64,000 nucleotides of DNA from Methylomarinum vadi. Its GTDB lineage: Bacteria; Pseudomonadota; Gammaproteobacteria; Methylococcales; Methylomonadaceae. Both the position numbers and the translations under genes were made by a program. A model generated the notes under the pieces. That model was given only the letters and a program-made list of their open reading frames with translations, searched no databases and was not told where the DNA came from. Of the stretch, positions 54,847 to 64,000 are shown one piece after another. Position 1 is the first letter of the stretch. Every line of letters starts with the position of its first letter. The stretch spans positions 1,426,001 to 1,490,000 of the forward strand of contig NZ_JPON01000001.1 of NCBI RefSeq assembly GCF_000733935.1. Reading direction: 5' to 3'.

Positions 54847-57186
54847 ATGGCGAGAAAAACCAAAAGAAAAAGCAAATCCAGCAAAAAAAACACATCGCAA
54901 AAACGCACAATGTCATGGTTCAAAAAGACCTTGCTTTATTGCCTTGGCATTTTCATGTTTGTTTTTTTGTCTTATCTCGGTTATCTCGATTATACCGTCC
55001 GCAAACAATTCGCCGGCAAACGCTGGTCGATTCCGGCACGGGTCTATGCCAATCCGGTCGAGCTTTATGCCGGCCATGAATTGAATGCCAAGCAATTCGA
55101 GCACCTGCTCGAGCAACTCAATTACCGACGCGATTACCACCTTTCCTCCCAGGGCACGTATTACCTAAAAAACAACAGTGTCTATCTGAAAACCAAAAGT
55201 TTCACTTTTTGGGACACGCGACAGGAAAGCAAATCGCTGAAAGTCAGTTTCCGCGGCGGCGTGATCGATAGGATCATTAATTTGGCCAATTCCGCCGAGA
55301 TTGCTATACATCGGATGGACCCGGTGCAAATTGGCAGTTTTTATCCGACCCGCAAGGAAGACCGAATACTGATCAAACTGGAAGAAACACCCGATTATCT
55401 GATTAAGGGCTTGCTGGCGACGGAAGACCGCGATTTTTACCGACACTTTGGCGTATCGTTCAAGGCCATCGCCAGAGCAATGTGGGCCAATCTGAAAGCC
55501 GGCGGCGTTGTGCAAGGCGGCAGCACGATCACCCAACAATTAGTGAAGAACTTCTACCTGACCTCGGAGCGCAGTCTGTGGCGCAAAATCAACGAAGCAC
55601 TGATGGCCTTGATCTTGGAGTATCGTTTCGACAAAGACGAAATCCTGGAGGCTTATCTCAATGAAATCTACCTGGGCCAGGATGGCGCCAGCGCCGTTCA
55701 CGGCTTTGGCTTGGCCAGTGAATTTTATTTTGGCAGACCGCTGAAAAATCTGCCGCTCGATCAAATCGCCACACTGGTCGCACTGGTACGAGGACCCTCC
55801 TATTATGATCCTCGTCGTTATCCCGAACGCGCCAAGAAACGCCGCAGCCTGGTGTTGGACGAAATGCACCGGTTGGGCTATATCACCAAAAAACAATTAC
55901 TCTCGGCCAAGCAAAAGCCACTGGCGATCATTGCCCGGGCGCATCGCTCGGCCAACCGCTATCCGGCCTTCATGGACCTGGTAAAGAGGCAATTACGCCA
56001 GGAATATCGCGAAGAAGACTTGACCTCGGAAGGCTTGAGAATTTTTACGACGCTGGATAGTTCGGTACAGGATAGCTTGCAGCGGACTATTCAACACAAA
56101 CTCACCCAGCTGGAACGCCGGCCCAGGACCGACAAACTGGAAACCGCCGCCATCGTCACCCGCCGTGAAAGCGGCGAAATCGTGGCCTTGGCCGGCAGCC
56201 GCCACGCTTCTTCGGCGGGGTTCAATCGGGCCCTGGACGCAGTCCGGCCGATCGGTTCCCTGATCAAACCTGTCGTCTACCTGACCGCGCTGCAATATCC
56301 CGACAAATACACGATAACCAGCACAATCAGCGATAGAGATATCGAGATCAAGGGACCGAAAGGCAAGGACTGGAATCCTAAAAACTACGATAATGTGGAG
56401 CATGGCGACGTCGAGCTGCATACCGCCCTGAGTCATTCCTACAACCTGGCGACGGTCCGAATCGGCATGGATATCGGCATAGCCAGAACCGCGAAAACCT
56501 TGCGCGACCTGGGCGTCAGCCGCGAAGTCGACTTGTTTCCGTCGTTCTTGCTCGGCGCTTCGCCCTTGACGCCGTTGGAAATAACGCAGATGTACCAGAC
56601 ATTGGCCGGCGACGGTTTCGCCACGCCGCTACGTTCCATTCGCGAAGTGGTCGCGGCCGATGGCGAAAGGCTGCAAAGTTATCCTTACACGGTCCGGCAG
56701 ACCGTCGACCCCGCAGCGACCTATATCACCAACACCATCCTGCAGGAAGTCATGACCGAGGGTACCGGTCGTTCGGCCTATCTGTATTTGCCCAAGGAAT
56801 TGGGGTTGGCGGGAAAAACCGGCACCACCAATAAATTGAGGGACAGCTGGTTCGCCGGTTTTAGCGGTGATTATCTGTCCGTGGTTTGGATAGGCCGCGA
56901 CGATAACAAACCTTCGGGATTGACAGGTTCCAGCGGTGCCCTGCAGGTCTGGAACGAGCTGATGAAACAAATCGCCAGACAACCGGTCGATCTGATTCCA
57001 CCGGATAACATCGAAATGCAATGGATCGACCCGACAAACGGTCTGCTTGCCAACGAACATTGCGAGGGGGCGCGGCACTATCCTTTCATACGCGGTTCCG
57101 CGCCAACGCAATGGTCGCCTTGCGTCGAAACCGCCGTAGACAAGGCGAAAAGCTGGTTTAATAATTTTTTACAGGATAATTTCTAA
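54847..57186 (+). CDS. mrcB: Penicillin-binding protein 1B
   Basis: A 779-residue bifunctional peptidoglycan synthase. A basic cytoplasmic start (ARKTKRKSKSSKKNTSQKR) precedes one membrane anchor near 30-50, then a UB2H-like domain. The GT51 transglycosylase has ATEDRDFYRHFG near 198 (catalytic glutamate), GGSTITQQLVKNFYL and the EAYLNEIYLGQDG motif. The transpeptidase has SLIKPVVY (SxxK serine) near 478, SYN in LSHSYNLATV and KTGTT near 656. lolA follows after two bases. It polymerises and cross-links murein outside the inner membrane. Confidence 0.96.
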   Translation: MARKTKRKSKSSKKNTSQKRTMSWFKKTLLYCLGIFMFVFLSYLGYLDYTVRKQFAGKRWSIPARVYANPVELYAGHELNAKQFEHLLEQLNYRRDYHLSSQGTYYLKNNSVYLKTKSFTFWDTRQESKSLKVSFRGGVIDRIINLANSAEIAIHRMDPVQIGSFYPTRKEDRILIKLEETPDYLIKGLLATEDRDFYRHFGVSFKAIARAMWANLKAGGVVQGGSTITQQLVKNFYLTSERSLWRKINEALMALILEYRFDKDEILEAYLNEIYLGQDGASAVHGFGLASEFYFGRPLKNLPLDQIATLVALVRGPSYYDPRRYPERAKKRRSLVLDEMHRLGYITKKQLLSAKQKPLAIIARAHRSANRYPAFMDLVKRQLRQEYREEDLTSEGLRIFTTLDSSVQDSLQRTIQHKLTQLERRPRTDKLETAAIVTRRESGEIVALAGSRHASSAGFNRALDAVRPIGSLIKPVVYLTALQYPDKYTITSTISDRDIEIKGPKGKDWNPKNYDNVEHGDVELHTALSHSYNLATVRIGMDIGIARTAKTLRDLGVSREVDLFPSFLLGASPLTPLEITQMYQTLAGDGFATPLRSIREVVAADGERLQSYPYTVRQTVDPAATYITNTILQEVMTEGTGRSAYLYLPKELGLAGKTGTTNKLRDSWFAGFSGDYLSVVWIGRDDNKPSGLTGSSGALQVWNELMKQIARQPVDLIPPDNIEMQWIDPTNGLLANEHCEGARHYPFIRGSAPTQWSPCVETAVDKAKSWFNNFLQDNF

Positions 57187-57188
57187 CC

Positions 57189-57815
57189 ATGATTAGTAAA
57201 ACCATCGCGATTATTTTCTTGCTGTTGCTCGGCCTGGGCAACTCCCTGGCCGAGCCGACAGCCGAACAGCAATTGAAATCGTTTCTGGAACAAACCCAGT
57301 CGCTAACCGCCGACTTCAAACAAGTCAGCTTCGATCAATACGGCAATCCCGCGCAAATCAGTCGCGGTATTTTCTATTTAAGCCGCCCTGGCAATTTTCG
57401 CTGGCAATATAAACAACCGTACGTACAGGAAATCATTTCCCATGACGGCAAGGTCTGGTTTTACGATGCCGACCTGGAACAAGTCACGATCAAATCGGTC
57501 GACGACTCGTTGGGCGCGACACCGGCCTTGTTGTTGAGCGGCGAAGTCAAACTCGAGGAAAATTTCATCCTCAGCCAGCAAGGGCGGGACGAAGACCTGG
57601 ACTGGGTTAAATTATCACCCAAAAACGAAGAAAGCGGTTTCAAATACATTCTGATCGGATTGAGCGAAGGCAAATTGGCCGGCATGGAATTAAGCGACAA
57701 CTTCGGCCAACTGACCCGGATTTATTTCAGCAACATTCAGATCAATCCCCGCTTGGCCAAAGATATTTTCCAATTTACGATACCCGAAGGGGTCGATGTA
57801 TTGGAGCAACAATGA
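57189..57815 (+). CDS. lolA: Outer membrane lipoprotein carrier protein LolA
   Basis: A 208-residue periplasmic carrier that takes lipoproteins from LolCDE to LolB. A signal peptide (about 1-21, ending GNSLA) is followed by the LolA fold: LTADFKQVSFDQYG, YLSRPGNFRWQYKQPY (with the conserved Arg-Trp), GKVWFYDADLEQVT. It overlaps def by four bases (ATGA) and follows mrcB by two, so the three form one operon. Confidence 0.94.
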   Translation: MISKTIAIIFLLLLGLGNSLAEPTAEQQLKSFLEQTQSLTADFKQVSFDQYGNPAQISRGIFYLSRPGNFRWQYKQPYVQEIISHDGKVWFYDADLEQVTIKSVDDSLGATPALLLSGEVKLEENFILSQQGRDEDLDWVKLSPKNEESGFKYILIGLSEGKLAGMELSDNFGQLTRIYFSNIQINPRLAKDIFQFTIPEGVDVLEQQ

Positions 57816-58345
57816 GCAAAATCACAGGCAAAGAAAGAAACATCGTTCAGTTAGGCGATCCGCTGTTGCGCAGGCCGTCCGAAACGGTTAGCGATTTCAA
57901 TACCCTGTCTCTGCAACAAATCATTGCCGACATGCAAACAACCCTGGCCGCTTCCAATGGCGTCGGCATAGCCGCTCCCCAGATCGGCGAATCCGTCCGC
58001 ATCGTGATCGTCGCCTCCCGACCCAACGCCCGCTACCCCAAGGCGCCGCAGATGGAGCCGGTGGTCATGATCAATCCCGTTTATGAAGTCGCCGACCCGC
58101 AGCGAATCAAGGACTGGGAAGGGTGCCTGAGCATACCGGGTATCCGGGCGCAAGTGCCTCGTTATCGGGCGGTGCGAGCGACTTATCAGAATGAAGCCGG
58201 CCAAGCCAACACGCTATTGCTTAACGACTTTGTCGCCCGCGTTTTCCAACATGAATACGACCATCTGAAAGGCATGGTCTATCTCGACCGGGTCGAGGAC
58301 AACCGCGACATCATCGCCGAAAGCGAGTATTTGAAAATGTTTTGA
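57812..58345 (+). CDS. def: Peptide deformylase
   Basis: A 177-residue enzyme that removes the formyl group of nascent proteins. All three motifs are present: GVGIAAPQIGE (near 50), EGCLSIPG (near 106) and HEYDHLKG (near 150); the cysteine and two histidines bind the metal. It overlaps lolA before it and the DUF6635 gene after it by four bases each. It is not linked to fmt here, which is the more common neighbour. Confidence 0.95.
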   Translation: MSKITGKERNIVQLGDPLLRRPSETVSDFNTLSLQQIIADMQTTLAASNGVGIAAPQIGESVRIVIVASRPNARYPKAPQMEPVVMINPVYEVADPQRIKDWEGCLSIPGIRAQVPRYRAVRATYQNEAGQANTLLLNDFVARVFQHEYDHLKGMVYLDRVEDNRDIIAESEYLKMF

Positions 58346-59397
58346 CCCTTGATCTCAGCCGAATTCCACCATCTGCTTGCATGAAAACTCCGGTCAATCA
58401 GCGGCAAGGAAGCAGCAATAGTCACCCATCCCTTTCCGAGGACCAACGGCGTGTAATCCTAAATGCAGTCAATGCCGGCATCGAGCATTACATCCGGGCC
58501 CGGAAGTCGAAAGTACCGGCCTTCGTCGCGGAATATTTCTCCTTTCGCGGGGCCCTCAGGCTGCATCGCAAAGCTTTGGGCAAGGATTTATACCGAACGC
58601 CGCTGAATATTCTGTGGTTGGCGCCATTGGCCATGATCAAGGCCTCGTCCTGGCTTCTGCACAAAGCCGGCGCCGACGCGATGGCACTACGCCTCAATGG
58701 CCTTCCCAAAGGCTTTCAAACCGATGTACAGAAAGAAATCAACTGGCTCATCTATACCGAACTGCTGGAACTGCCTTATCAACAAAACTCCAGGACATCG
58801 AGCAAAGACGCCTTGCTAGAAGCTATCCTGCAAGACAGTCAACTGGCCAGCCTCATAGCTGGCTGCCTGACCGAAATCAAGCAAAAATCCAGCGAGCCCG
58901 GTTTTCGCCTCAAACTGGAAAGAAATCTGCAGGAATACGCCAGTAGCCGTTCCGCCGCGGCCGAAATAGCCGGCAACCTCATCACCCTGTCTTCCGGTTA
59001 CATCGCTTTTCACCAATCCATGCCCGGCGCCTGGTCCAGCGGCAGCGCCACCGCCGCGGCTATCGCGCAAAAAATCGCCATCGCCAAATTCTGGCTGGGC
59101 CCGACTCTGGGTGCCTGGTACTACGGCTTGTTTCCGGTCGCCGCGTCGACCGGCCTGGTTATCGCCGCCACCGGCACGATCATGGCCGGCCTGGGACTGA
59201 TCACGACCTTCTCCGGTATCATCACCGATCCCTTACAAGCGTCATTGGGAATGCATCAAAAACGTTTGTACAAATTCATCGACGCCTTGGCCGATGAGAT
59301 GAGAGGTAACCGCAAAACCCGATACGCCATCAAGGACATCTATGTCACGAGAGTCTTCGACATACTCGACCTGCTGACTGTCGCCCTGCGCTGTTGA
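58342..59397 (+). CDS. DUF6635 family membrane-associated protein
   Basis: A 351-residue protein resembling DUF6635 as I recall it; no function is known. The N-terminal third (ILNAVNAGIEHYIRARKSKV, VPAFVAEYFSFRGALRLHRK) is helical and basic. Hydrophobic stretches near 253-290 (LFPVAASTGLVIAATGTIMA) suggest one or two membrane passes. The TTG at 58342 overlaps the def stop by four bases; an ATG at 58381 would shorten it by 13 residues and neither has a clear ribosome site. It belongs to the mrcB-lolA-def transcript. Confidence 0.65.
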   Translation: MTLDLSRIPPSACMKTPVNQRQGSSNSHPSLSEDQRRVILNAVNAGIEHYIRARKSKVPAFVAEYFSFRGALRLHRKALGKDLYRTPLNILWLAPLAMIKASSWLLHKAGADAMALRLNGLPKGFQTDVQKEINWLIYTELLELPYQQNSRTSSKDALLEAILQDSQLASLIAGCLTEIKQKSSEPGFRLKLERNLQEYASSRSAAAEIAGNLITLSSGYIAFHQSMPGAWSSGSATAAAIAQKIAIAKFWLGPTLGAWYYGLFPVAASTGLVIAATGTIMAGLGLITTFSGIITDPLQASLGMHQKRLYKFIDALADEMRGNRKTRYAIKDIYVTRVFDILDLLTVALRC

Positions 59398-59534
59398 CTT
59401 TGTGAATGCTTTGGCTTAAACGGTCGAAAAAGGCGCCTTAGGCAACGAATAAAAATTTTCATTCGTGCGTATCTAGCGACACGAAGAACGGTTAGAATGA
59501 CGATTCCGACTTTATCGACACATCGGTTCCGCTT

Positions 59535-59918
59535 ATGAGCATCAAATCCAGTCTATTAAAAATCGCCATCAAGCTGACGCCAAACATCATCGTCATTTGG
59601 GTGGCCAATTTCATCCTCAAGGGCATTGCCGAATTATCGGAATTCATGTTCGATCTCGAATCCCGTACCGCCTATGTACAATTGACGCTCAATGGCGAGG
59701 CCGAACCCATTGACGTCGCAATCGACGGATTCGCCATCGTCACTGAGCAAGATACGCATCGCCTGATCATTCGCCATGCCCAGGCGAACAAGCCTTGGTT
59801 GAATCAGTTACTGTCCAGGGTCACCGGCAAATACTGGGAAATACCTTCGATACCTCACTACCAGGAACAAATCGAACTGATTGCCGAGCTTTTTGAAGAA
59901 GAAGTCGCGCCACAGTAG
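59535..59918 (+). CDS. Unrecognised small protein, possibly membrane-anchored
   Basis: A 127-residue protein with a hydrophobic N-terminal stretch (about 8-35; IKLTPNIIVIWVANFILKGI) and a polar remainder (TAYVQLTLNGEAEPIDVAID) of strand and helix pattern. I do not recognise the family. The frame is convergent with the SNF2 helicase gene, 12 bases from its stop. Sequence composition looks protein-like, so I believe it is a gene. Confidence 0.6.
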   Translation: MSIKSSLLKIAIKLTPNIIVIWVANFILKGIAELSEFMFDLESRTAYVQLTLNGEAEPIDVAIDGFAIVTEQDTHRLIIRHAQANKPWLNQLLSRVTGKYWEIPSIPHYQEQIELIAELFEEEVAPQ

Positions 59919-59930
59919 GCAGCGCAGCGG

Positions 59931-62900
59931 TCACGCCAACGCTGCAAACAACCTCTTCGTCTCGTTAAACGACTGTTCGACCAGGTGATCGGACAATTCC
60001 GGGCTGCGGCTTAGGGAAACGACGCCGACCACGGAGCCGGCCTGCTCGAGAGTCAACAAACCGGTCGGCACGATTTCGCAGTATAACCAGACCGCTGCCG
60101 ACTCCGGCGTAGGAGCCTGGCTTTGCCCATTCAACCCCGCCAATTTCTGCAACAAAGCGGCCGCCAATAAATCCATAACCCCATCCGTGCATTGTTGCTG
60201 CAACAGAACTTCGGCCGAGTGTAACTTCCGCTGCGCCATCTGCAGCAACGGATTTTCCCCCTTGCCTTCGCCATGTTCAGAAGCAAACAAGGTCTGCGAC
60301 TCGGCCAGCGGCGAGGCATTACCCAGGCGTTGCAAACTGCGCCAGGCGCGGGTATCGATCGCCGCGACCGGCACATTGTCACGCGATAACTCCTGCGCCT
60401 GTTGTTCATCGGCGTCGCCCAATCGCTCAACGACCACCAGCAGACCGCCTCCCGAACCTACAATTCGTTCGACACGACCGGGAAATAATGCCTGGATTTG
60501 CTCGATTGTCCGCCGCAAGTCCCCCTCGTCATCCGCCGCTTGGCCGACAGCGCTTTCCCTGTTCTGCGACACGGGTTTTTCGGGATGGGTTTGCTCGGAA
60601 GGAACGCTTTCCCTGGCCTCTTTAACCGATGGCTGGGCCAAATCATCTATCAACGATTCCAGCATTTTTTTAGAAATGCCGACCACATCCTCGCTGGCCT
60701 CGGGATCGATGACATTTTCGAACAAATCGCGCTTTCCTTTAACCAGACTGGCGACCCGTTGTTCGTAGGATTCTTCGGCCAACAACAAAAAGATCTGGAC
60801 ATTGCTATGTTGCCCAAGGCGATGAACCCGAGCAATACGTTGATCCAATATCGCCGGGTTCCACGGCATGTCCAGATTGATCAGAACGGTGGCCGACTGC
60901 AGATTCAGACCGGTGCCGCCGGCGTCGGTGGAAATGAAGACCTGCACGGCTGCGTCGTTTTGGAAACGTTCCATCAACTCGCCGCGTTTATGCGTCGGAA
61001 TGCCGCCATGCAGGCGCACGCAACCAAGCCCCATACCCCGCACCAAGGATTCGACCATCTCCGTCATCAAGGCCCATTGTGAAAACACCACCGCCTTACG
61101 ATCGCTTTGCAAACACAATTCCTCCAACAAGCGCGCTAGTTCATCCAGTTTCGGCGCCCCTTGGGTTTCCTTGTCCACCAGGCCGGCTGCATTACAGGCC
61201 ATACGCGCCTGTTGCAGAGCGGCCATCAAACGGTTTTGTTCGCTCGGCGTCAGAGGCCTACGTGTGGCGATCGTCGCCAAGCGTCCAGCCGTGGACAAGG
61301 CCGCATCGTGCAGTTCCAATTGTGCGGCTGTCATCGGAATATCCAGGCTGACTTCGGTGCGCTCGGGCAACTGGTCTCTGACCAAAGTCCGGTTGCGCCG
61401 CAATACCACCGGAGCAATGCGGCGACGCAATTCCGACAGATTGCGGTAACCGATCACCTTGCCGCGTTCGTCGGTGATATGAAAATCCAGCAGGCAGCGC
61501 CACAGGGGCCCCAGCACCCGGGCGTCAACCACCTGCAACAGACTATACAAATCCTCCAGACGGTTTTCCAACGGCGTTCCGCTCAACACGAAGACATAAC
61601 GAGTCGAAATCAATTTCACGGTGGAAGCCAATTTGGTACGCCAGTTCTTGATGCGCTGGGCCTCGTCGAGAATCATCAAATCCGGTTTCAAATCTTCGCT
61701 GATGACGGACAGGTCGCGCAAAACCAATTCATAATTAACGATGAAGAACAAAGCATCGGCGCGGTACTGCACTGCCCGGTTTGATGCTCCGCCTTGGATG
61801 ATCTGTAGCGGATGGTTCGTAAATTTCGCGATTTCCCGCGCCCATTGGTGCTTGAGCGAGGCCGGACAAAGCACCAGCACGCGCCGCACCCCTTCGTTTT
61901 CGATCAACCACGAAGACGCCGCAATCGCCTGTAGCGTTTTCCCCAGTCCCATATCATCAGCCAGCAGGGCGCGGCCGCGCGAGGCCAAAAACGCCACCCC
62001 TTCGCTTTGATACGGAAACAGCCGGGCCTTGATCCCCGGCAACAAGCCTTGAGCGCGCATGATTTCGCGGCTGATTTTTTCTCCACGCAAGGCCTGCGCC
62101 GCGTCCTCCGCGCATTGGCGGACATACTGCTGGGCGTCGTCGCCCACTTGAAAATCTTCCCGTCCGTAAACCCGCTCGGAAAAGCGGTAAAAATCATCCG
62201 GCACCCGCCCTCTAAACACGTTATCCTGATTGAAAAATTCAGCCAGCAGGCTATCCAGCTCGTCACTTACCTCCGCTTTACGGTGCAGACGCAGCGCAGG
62301 ACGGGTGGCCGATTCCCAGGCCAAATATACGAACGACACGGGGCAACCTGCTTCCTTTTGAACTTTGTAACCCGGCTGTTTCTTGGCGTAATGCAGCACT
62401 GCCTCGATATGCTTGCAGGTTCCTAAGCGGTTACTGGCCAGATCCGGGCAATTACAATAGTTCATGCGCTGATCCAAGGAACGGATTTGCACTTGATACG
62501 AGCGCTGCCAATGTGTGGCCGAGACGATCGATGTTGCCTGCCAGGTGCCGAAACCGAGATTGCCGCTGAGTAGTTTGACCCTGACCTCGTTGCGCCCTTT
62601 TTTGACGCGTTCCTGGATTGCCTCGTCGACCGCGCTACCTAGCTTGGCTTCATCGCCGTCGAAACCGAATTGATCGGCATAGGCATACAATACGGCCACG
62701 GCATGCCGGCAAGGTTTGGTCCCGTCATGGCAATCACAATGGACAAGCAGGCCGCCGTCATCGGCCTGCGCCAATTCCAACCAATAAGGTTGGTCATCCT
62801 CGGCGTCCTCTACTTGGGCCGTCAAGGTGTCACCATTCATGTCCAGGTCGAACACACGATTGTCGGTAAAATAAGCCAGGCCTTGTTTGATCAACTCCTC

Positions 62901-62954
62901 CGAGGCTACCGTCTGCAAGCGTTCGGTATCGTAAAGAAAAAAGTCGGTTTCCAT
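59931..62954 (-). CDS. SNF2-family helicase with SWIM zinc fingers
   Basis: A protein of about 1007 residues. The N-terminal region has two SWIM-type zinc motifs (CDCHDGTKPCRHAVAVL near 77; CNCPDLASNRLGTCKHIEAVL near 165, abbreviated). The SNF2 ATPase follows: Walker A LADDMGLGKTLQAIA near 330, the DEAQRIKN box, SGTPLENRL, then the second lobe with STDAGGTGLNLQSA and RIARVHRLGQ. The last 200 residues (about 800-1007) are less conserved. It probably remodels protein-DNA or RNA polymerase complexes. I chose METDFFLY at 62954; an open frame to 63140 would run into the bcsC-like gene. Confidence 0.92.
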   Translation of the reverse strand: METDFFLYDTERLQTVASEELIKQGLAYFTDNRVFDLDMNGDTLTAQVEDAEDDQPYWLELAQADDGGLLVHCDCHDGTKPCRHAVAVLYAYADQFGFDGDEAKLGSAVDEAIQERVKKGRNEVRVKLLSGNLGFGTWQATSIVSATHWQRSYQVQIRSLDQRMNYCNCPDLASNRLGTCKHIEAVLHYAKKQPGYKVQKEAGCPVSFVYLAWESATRPALRLHRKAEVSDELDSLLAEFFNQDNVFRGRVPDDFYRFSERVYGREDFQVGDDAQQYVRQCAEDAAQALRGEKISREIMRAQGLLPGIKARLFPYQSEGVAFLASRGRALLADDMGLGKTLQAIAASSWLIENEGVRRVLVLCPASLKHQWAREIAKFTNHPLQIIQGGASNRAVQYRADALFFIVNYELVLRDLSVISEDLKPDLMILDEAQRIKNWRTKLASTVKLISTRYVFVLSGTPLENRLEDLYSLLQVVDARVLGPLWRCLLDFHITDERGKVIGYRNLSELRRRIAPVVLRRNRTLVRDQLPERTEVSLDIPMTAAQLELHDAALSTAGRLATIATRRPLTPSEQNRLMAALQQARMACNAAGLVDKETQGAPKLDELARLLEELCLQSDRKAVVFSQWALMTEMVESLVRGMGLGCVRLHGGIPTHKRGELMERFQNDAAVQVFISTDAGGTGLNLQSATVLINLDMPWNPAILDQRIARVHRLGQHSNVQIFLLLAEESYEQRVASLVKGKRDLFENVIDPEASEDVVGISKKMLESLIDDLAQPSVKEARESVPSEQTHPEKPVSQNRESAVGQAADDEGDLRRTIEQIQALFPGRVERIVGSGGGLLVVVERLGDADEQQAQELSRDNVPVAAIDTRAWRSLQRLGNASPLAESQTLFASEHGEGKGENPLLQMAQRKLHSAEVLLQQQCTDGVMDLLAAALLQKLAGLNGQSQAPTPESAAVWLYCEIVPTGLLTLEQAGSVVGVVSLSRSPELSDHLVEQSFNETKRLFAALA

Positions 62955-63051
62955 AGTTCGGGTATCGGTGTTTGGTTCGATCGCTATTTTATACGAATTG
63001 AAAATCAATGGCTGTCTTGGGTTACAAAACTTTGCCAATGCAATGCCATCC

Positions 63052-64000
63052 TCAAAAATAGGAGGCAAACAAACTTCGGGGAATATCCCTGCTGAACACG
63101 GCTTTGCGTTGTTCGAGCGTGTAACGGATGAAGAGACCACCGGTGTAATCTTGATAACCGTTGGTTTTGCGGAATGCGGCGCCTGCTCCCAGTTGCAGAT
63201 GGGAGGTCAACAACCAGACGCCTTTCACTTCGAAATCCAAGGCTTCGCCGCTGCTATGGTCGCCAGAGTAATGGCCCAGGCCGGTGTTACCGCGAGGAAA
63301 CCAAGGCGCCCCCTGTTGCTTGATGACTTGTAGCCCGGCGGTAAATCGCCCCTTGATGATAAAATCCCGTCCTTCATCGGTCAGGAAATTGATTCCAGCA
63401 CCGATATTGGCGTACTGCTCGGGACTGAAATAGCCGCCGTGACCAAAGGTGTAATGGCCGAAGTTTTTGTCGAAATGCTGATAATTGAACGAAGGGCCGA
63501 CGGTAAAGTAATCGAAGCCATCGACGTTCAGCTCCCGGCCGACATTCATGGCAACAGAAATGGCGTGATTGTCCGCGACATTTTCGCCGTGGAGCCAGGC
63601 GTATTCGGCACTGCCGGAGACATTCCAATGCTCCGCGAAACGGATGAACTGGGAAGCTCGCATGCCGGTTTTCAACACCCTGCCCCAAGCATCGAAACCA
63701 TTTTCGTTAAACATCGGCGCTAGCTTACCCTGATAAGGGTCGTCGGTCCCGACATAAGACAACATCGACTGTCTGACCGGCTGGGAAAAAGCTTCCAATC
63801 CCCAGTTTCCGTATCCGGTTTGCTGCATGAAACCCAGGCGAAACGTCACCGCCGGATCGATCGCCCCACCGATCGGCGTGCTACCCAAGCTGGCGTAGGG
63901 ACTGAACCAGCCGTCCTTGCGATAAGACAATTCGACTTCCAAAGCATTATCCAGACGCTGTTCCGGCAGGGAGTGATCGGCCGCCAATTGCCGGCATTGA
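63052..64000 (-). CDS. bcsC: BcsC-like cellulose export outer membrane protein, C-terminal part
   Basis: The reverse strand is open from the window edge to a stop at 63052 (about 315 residues). It matches the C-terminal outer membrane barrel of BcsC: LPEQRLDNALEVELSYRKDG, FRLGFMQQTGYGNWGLEAFS, SMLSYVGTDDPYQGKL, HGENVADNHAISVAMN, HYTFGHGGYFSPEQYANIG and a final RYTLEQRKAVFS. BcsC joins a TPR periplasmic part to this barrel and lets cellulose (or a related beta-glucan) cross the outer membrane. The TPR part and other bcs genes lie beyond the window. 97 bases separate it from the helicase start. Confidence 0.82.
   Translation of the reverse strand, partial: QCRQLAADHSLPEQRLDNALEVELSYRKDGWFSPYASLGSTPIGGAIDPAVTFRLGFMQQTGYGNWGLEAFSQPVRQSMLSYVGTDDPYQGKLAPMFNENGFDAWGRVLKTGMRASQFIRFAEHWNVSGSAEYAWLHGENVADNHAISVAMNVGRELNVDGFDYFTVGPSFNYQHFDKNFGHYTFGHGGYFSPEQYANIGAGINFLTDEGRDFIIKGRFTAGLQVIKQQGAPWFPRGNTGLGHYSGDHSSGEALDFEVKGVWLLTSHLQLGAGAAFRKTNGYQDYTGGLFIRYTLEQRKAVFSRDIPRSLFASYF

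Noticed and set aside
62955-63140. 62-residue N-terminal extension of the SNF2 helicase
   Set aside because: It would overlap the bcsC-like gene and has no helicase or SWIM features; METDFFLY is the natural start.
1-64000. CRISPR array, tRNA or rRNA genes
   Set aside because: No regularly spaced direct repeats, no cloverleaf with a TTCGA-type T arm in the gaps, and no conserved rRNA text was noticed by reading; a covariance-model scan would settle this.

Overview
The window is a 64 kb piece of a gammaproteobacterial chromosome of moderate GC content. Three things point there: the bamA-ompH-fabZ-lpxA-rnhB-dnaE order, the gcvR-bcp-phoH-perM order, and a complete EF-P beta-lysylation set (efp, epmA, epmB). 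A large phosphoketolase and the mix of signalling genes would suit a methanotroph of the Methylococcales, but no methane oxidation gene is present, so that is only a guess. I saw no rRNA, tRNA, CRISPR array or phage region. The only clear mobile element is one IS200/IS605-type insertion.

Layout: 0-4.7 kb carries a truncated DUF6933 gene, a glutathione S-transferase, the IS200-like element, a YdjM-like membrane protein, a YqiA-like esterase, and tatD overlapping tcdA. A composite repeat follows at about 4.75-5.07 kb, then phosphoketolase (xfp). From 7.9 to 10.7 kb lie an EEP-family hydrolase behind a perfect 18 bp palindrome, a small membrane protein, an HPF/cold-shock fusion and a DNA/RNA nuclease. 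From 10.9 to 15.0 kb is a GC-rich four-gene sugar ABC importer whose binding protein resembles the mycobacterial trehalose lipoprotein LpqY. From 15.1 to 23.5 kb is the envelope and replication block (dnaE, rnhB, lpxA, fabZ, ompH, bamA), which lacks lpxD and lpxB at their usual places. epmA, efp and epmB follow.

The most unusual part is the minus-strand cluster at 27.8-33.5 kb. It encodes a TPR-like protein, a 408-residue protein with a degenerate receiver-like start, a Ras-like GTPase of the MglA/CvnD type, two roadblock-type proteins, an Aer-type PAS protein, a PhnD-like binding protein with no signal peptide, and a 5'-nucleotidase. A SPOR-domain protein lies just upstream. It looks like a GTPase/roadblock signalling module related to Streptomyces conservons or the Myxococcus MglAB system, but with sensor and ligand-binding partners that I do not recognise as a described set.

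After gcvR-bcp-phoH-perM comes a complete chemosensory cluster (39.2-50.7 kb, minus strand): cheY, cheA, two cheW, a PAS receptor, a ParA-type ATPase, two STAS proteins, cheR, cheD, cheB and a second receptor. There are no flagellar genes, cheZ or cheC in the window. Downstream come a DUF2959 lipoprotein, an HDOD protein and a GGDEF-EAL protein. The window ends with mrcB, lolA, def, a DUF6635 gene, a small unknown, a SWIM/SNF2 helicase and the 3' end of a bcsC-like cellulose export gene, cut by the window edge.
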